From the NCBI GenBank assembly GCA_023419515.1, contig JAEZXW010000044.1, positions 1-17,783 of the forward strand: 17,783 nucleotides of DNA, written 5' to 3'. The position numbers were made by a program, and so were the translations under genes. Below the pieces are notes generated by a model. It worked only from the letters and a program-made list of their open reading frames with translations, was not told where the DNA came from and did no database searches. Positions 15,233 through 17,783 of this stretch are shown here, in pieces. The DNA is from Actinomycetes bacterium (GTDB lineage Bacteria > Actinomycetota > Coriobacteriia > Coriobacteriales > JAEZXW01). The number at the start of each line of letters is the position of its first letter. The first letter of the stretch is position 1.

Positions 15233-16138
15233 TTAAGCGTGTACAGATCTGCCGTCGTCTACCTCAATGATCATCTTGATGAACGTGGCGAGTGATCTTG
15301 CAAAGCGATTTCCGGTGTTAGTCACATCCTCAGACGTGAGCGTATGGTCAGCAATGCCCGCTGCCATGTTTGTCACCATCGAAAAGCCTAGAATACGCAT
15401 GCCCATGTGGCGTGCTGCTATTACCTCAGGCACCGTTGACATACCGACTGTATCGGCACCGAGCGCCCGATATGCCACGATCTCAGCAGGCGTTTCAAAG
15501 GTTGGTCCTGCCGCCGCCAGATAGACACCCTCTTGGAGGCTCACGCCCGCATCAGGTGCCAAGGAGCGCGCGAGCTCACGCAGGGCTGGCGTGTAGGTCG
15601 TAGTCATATCAGGAAAACGAAGTCCAAGCTTATCAATGTTAAAACCAGTCAGGGGGTTCACGCCAAGCAGGTTGATATGATCGCTCATGAGCATAACATC
15701 CCCCACTTTGAAGCTGGCGTTAATCCCACCAGCGGCGTTGGTCACGATCAGCGTATGAGCGCCCAAAAGTCTCATCAGACGAACGCCAAAGACAACCTCG
15801 TATGGGCTGTATCCCTCGTAGAGATGAACGCGACCCTGCATGCAGATAACTGGCTTTTGTGAGGCGCCGAGCGTGCCAATGACAAAGCGACCGGCGTGTC
15901 CAGGAGCAAAACTCTGTGGCATGCCCGGCACGAGCTCATAGGGCACAACCACCGGGTCTTGCACTGCGTCTGCAACTGTTCCCAAGCCTGAGCCCAGCAC
16001 TAATGCATATGCCTCATCAAGCCGATCAACTAAGTCGGGGCGATTTTTGTGGACCATACGAAGGACGACATCGCGGACATCAATCAGTGCCTGATAATGA
16101 GCATCTGCCCACCTTTGGTTTGTTCCGTACGTATGCAT
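15233..16138 (-). CDS. punA: Purine nucleoside phosphorylase (trimeric PNP type)
   Basis: Splits inosine and guanosine with phosphate into free base and ribose-1-phosphate for purine salvage. Seen: phosphate site GSGLG (49-53), RVHLYEGY (103-110), NAAGG, base-contacting GPTFET with Glu215, MSTVPE (233-238) and TNMAAG with Asn257 (counterparts of human PNP Glu201 and Asn243). The Asn points to 6-oxopurines. The length of 301 is slightly above the usual 270-290 because of a longer N-terminus. ATG 16138 has AAGGAG about 12 bp upstream. It follows the ABC ATPase by 95 bp on the same strand and may be co-transcribed. It converges with mtaD; no clear terminator is seen in their 71-bp gap. Confidence 0.94.
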   Translation of the reverse strand: MHTYGTNQRWADAHYQALIDVRDVVLRMVHKNRPDLVDRLDEAYALVLGSGLGTVADAVQDPVVVPYELVPGMPQSFAPGHAGRFVIGTLGASQKPVICMQGRVHLYEGYSPYEVVFGVRLMRLLGAHTLIVTNAAGGINASFKVGDVMLMSDHINLLGVNPLTGFNIDKLGLRFPDMTTTYTPALRELARSLAPDAGVSLQEGVYLAAAGPTFETPAEIVAYRALGADTVGMSTVPEVIAARHMGMRILGFSMVTNMAAGIADHTLTSEDVTNTGNRFARSLATFIKMIIEVDDGRSVHA

Positions 16139-16233
16139 TGTGCGTGTTTTCTCCTTCTGTGCGCTGGCAGTTTATTGTCTTGATGCGCGCTGGTCTTAAT
16201 GTATGTGCACCTATCTTGGCGCGTGCGTTAGTC

Positions 16234-17010
16234 CTAATCAGCAGCAAGCTTGGTCAAAAATGCTCGAGTACGCTCGTTTTGCGGATTATCAATGACCGAC
16301 TCGGCAGATCCTGCCTCAACAACCACACCCTTATCCATAAAGATAACCTGATCTGCCACTGCACGAGCAAAATCGATCTCGTGGGTCACGATCATCATCG
16401 TCATATGTTCTGCAGCAAGCATCTTAATGACGCGCAAGATCTCTTGGGTCAGCTCCGGATCAAGCGCACTCGTTGGCTCGTCAAAAAAGAGGATCTCAGG
16501 ATCGAGCGCTAAGGCACGAGCAATGGCAACACGCTGCTTTTGTCCGCCTGAGAGCTGATAAGGATAGAGATCTTGCTGCTCAAGAAGATCGAGCTTTTCA
16601 AACAGATCTAAAGCAATCTTGTGAGCTTCATCCTTGGTTTTGCGCTGCACGATAACCAGAGGATCAGTCACATTTTGTAGGGCGCTGTAGTGCGGAAAGA
16701 GGTTGAAGTCCTGAAACACCAGCCCGCGCTTTTTTTCGATGAGGGCAAGCTCGCCCTTGCTTGCATACTGCGCCTTGCCACTGCCCTCATCAGTGCAGGC
16801 GGCAAGCTCGTCGTAATACATCGATCCGGCGTCAAAACGATCGAGCAGCGTCGCGCAGCGCAAAAGCGTGGATTTGCCTGAGCCCGAAGGCCCTAAGATG
16901 CAAACCACCTCACCGCGATTAACAGTGAGTGAAATATCATCGAGCACCGCACGTCCGTCAAACGCCTTTGACACATGCTCAAGACGCAAGAGCGGTTGAA
17001 CGTTTTGCAT
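16234..17010 (-). CDS. Polar amino acid ABC transporter ATP-binding protein (GlnQ-like)
   Basis: Cytoplasmic ATPase of an amino acid importer. Seen: Walker A GPSGSGKST (40-48), Q-loop VFQDFNLFPH (Gln100), signature LSGGQKQR (153-160), Walker B ILFFDEP (173-179) and switch His in VTHE. The FNLFPH sequence and SALDPE are typical of the GlnQ/HisP group. A variable, charged insertion occupies about residues 70-93, before the Q-loop. Its ATG at 17010 is preceded by AGGTGA five bases away. It follows the permease gene by 99 bp of repeat-containing sequence. The substrate cannot be told from sequence. Confidence 0.95.
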   Translation of the reverse strand: MQNVQPLLRLEHVSKAFDGRAVLDDISLTVNRGEVVCILGPSGSGKSTLLRCATLLDRFDAGSMYYDELAACTDEGSGKAQYASKGELALIEKKRGLVFQDFNLFPHYSALQNVTDPLVIVQRKTKDEAHKIALDLFEKLDLLEQQDLYPYQLSGGQKQRVAIARALALDPEILFFDEPTSALDPELTQEILRVIKMLAAEHMTMMIVTHEIDFARAVADQVIFMDKGVVVEAGSAESVIDNPQNERTRAFLTKLAAD

Positions 17011-17017
17011 GATTTCA

Positions 17018-17110
17018 CCTGCGAATCTCTACAACTTATGAGTCTTAAAACTTGCAAATCTAGACACTTGTGGATCTGACAAACACGTGAGTCTTAAAAG
17101 CTGCGAATCT
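17018..17110. repeat. Imperfect direct repeats between permease and ATPase genes
   Basis: A 22-bp unit, GAGTCTTAAAA followed by nnTGCrAATCT, occurs at 17040-17061 and 17089-17110 with 19 of 22 bases alike, 49 bp apart. A third partial copy (CCTGCGAATCT) lies at 17018-17028. The outermost copy ends at the permease stop codon and the partial copy abuts the ATPase ribosome site. The tandem arrangement suggests local duplication. Confidence 0.7.
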
Positions 17111-17760
17111 TACCTAAAGTATGCCAGTCGCTTTTCAATGAGCTCCATCACCCATGCCACAATCGCATTAAAGATGTAATAGAAGACACCGGCAGCGATA
17201 AACGCATCCATCGTCTTTTGCGCCGCCGCAATTGCCTTAGCCACCGTAAACATCTCAGAAACTGAGAGAACAAACGAGAGCGAAGTGTCTTTGACCAGCG
17301 TGATTACCTCATTGGTCAAAGGCGGCAGGATGTGCTTCAAAAACTGCGGAAAGATAATACGCACAAAGGTTTGGATTCGCGTGTAGCCAAGCACGGCAGC
17401 TGCCTCATATTGGCCGGGGCTAATAGCGGCAAAACCACTGCGATAAATCTCTGCCCAATAGGCAGCGTAATTGATAATGAACGCAATCATCACCGCGCCA
17501 AAGCGATAGCCTGGCGAAAGCTGCAGATGAAAGATGTAATACGGGGCAAAGTAGATAAACATAAGCTGCAGCATAAGCGGAGTGCCGCGCATGATTGAGA
17601 TGTAGATGCGGGTTGGGATATTGATGAGCGGGTTTTTTGCCATGCGGCAAAATGCGACGAGAAACCCGAGGGGCAATGACCCCAAAAGCGTCAAACAAAA
17701 GATGGTGACCGAAGTCACCATCCCTTCTGATAATGCAAGTAATAAGGCTGTGAGCTGCAT
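17110..17760 (-). CDS. Polar amino acid ABC transporter permease (HisM/GlnP-like)
   Basis: Membrane subunit of the same importer. Seen: about five membrane helices, the N-terminal family segment SVTIFCLTLLGSLPLGF, the conserved YISIMRGTPLMLQL, and the EAA loop GQYEAAAVLGYTRIQTF that docks the ATPase. The length of 216 is typical. The ATG at 17760 has AGGAT seven bases upstream. The last 23 bases of the window contain stops in two minus-strand frames just before it, consistent with the end of an upstream gene. In such operons that would often be the substrate-binding protein, but too little is visible to call it. Confidence 0.95.
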   Translation of the reverse strand: MQLTALLLALSEGMVTSVTIFCLTLLGSLPLGFLVAFCRMAKNPLINIPTRIYISIMRGTPLMLQLMFIYFAPYYIFHLQLSPGYRFGAVMIAFIINYAAYWAEIYRSGFAAISPGQYEAAAVLGYTRIQTFVRIIFPQFLKHILPPLTNEVITLVKDTSLSFVLSVSEMFTVAKAIAAAQKTMDAFIAAGVFYYIFNAIVAWVMELIEKRLAYFR

Positions 17761-17783
17761 GCGCTGATCCTACTTACCGATCG

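Overview
The window reads as a chromosomal segment of an anaerobic, Gram-positive-type actinobacterium, most plausibly class Coriobacteriia (Eggerthellales-like, near-even GC). This placement is my inference. It rests on the variant cytochrome c maturation operon, the ThyX-family thymidylate synthase, the type III pantothenate kinase, the BioY-type biotin uptake, and many GTG starts with purine-rich ribosome sites. I see no IS element, CRISPR array, tRNA or rRNA. Nearly all space is coding; the only gap over 300 bp (11628-12037) holds a probable gene remnant and a strong terminator.

Region 1 (1-7934, all minus strand) is one long apparent operon, read from high to low coordinates: ccmE-ccmF-ccmA-ccmB-ccmC-ccmD-hemX-like-met8-like-hemA, running off the left edge. 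It joins System I cytochrome c maturation (haem export/chaperoning and ligation) to the first steps of tetrapyrrole synthesis. CcmE carries Cys-x-x-x-Tyr instead of the classical His-x-x-x-Tyr, and no ccmG, ccmH or ccmI is present. This matches the variant System I known from archaea and some bacteria. CcmE also appears to hold a second, degenerate OB-like domain. A Crp/Fnr-like palindrome sits just upstream of ccmE.

Region 2 (8056-10694, minus strand) is a cofactor block: birA (biotin ligase) followed by bioY (biotin transporter S component), then coaX (pantothenate kinase) behind its own likely promoter.

Region 3 (10860-13673): exodeoxyribonuclease III on the plus strand, divergent from birA; then a frameshifted remnant, a terminator, an unrecognised 163-residue protein and an unusual thyX-like gene on the minus strand. 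The ThyX-like protein seems circularly permuted: the segment that is N-terminal in classical ThyX (ARVSY ... TPFEH) lies at its C-terminal end.

Region 4 (13797-17783): an MtaD-type amidohydrolase (plus strand) faces a purine nucleoside phosphorylase (minus strand), both suited to nucleoside salvage. Upstream of the latter lie the ATPase and permease of a polar amino acid ABC importer. Imperfect repeats fill the gap between permease and ATPase.
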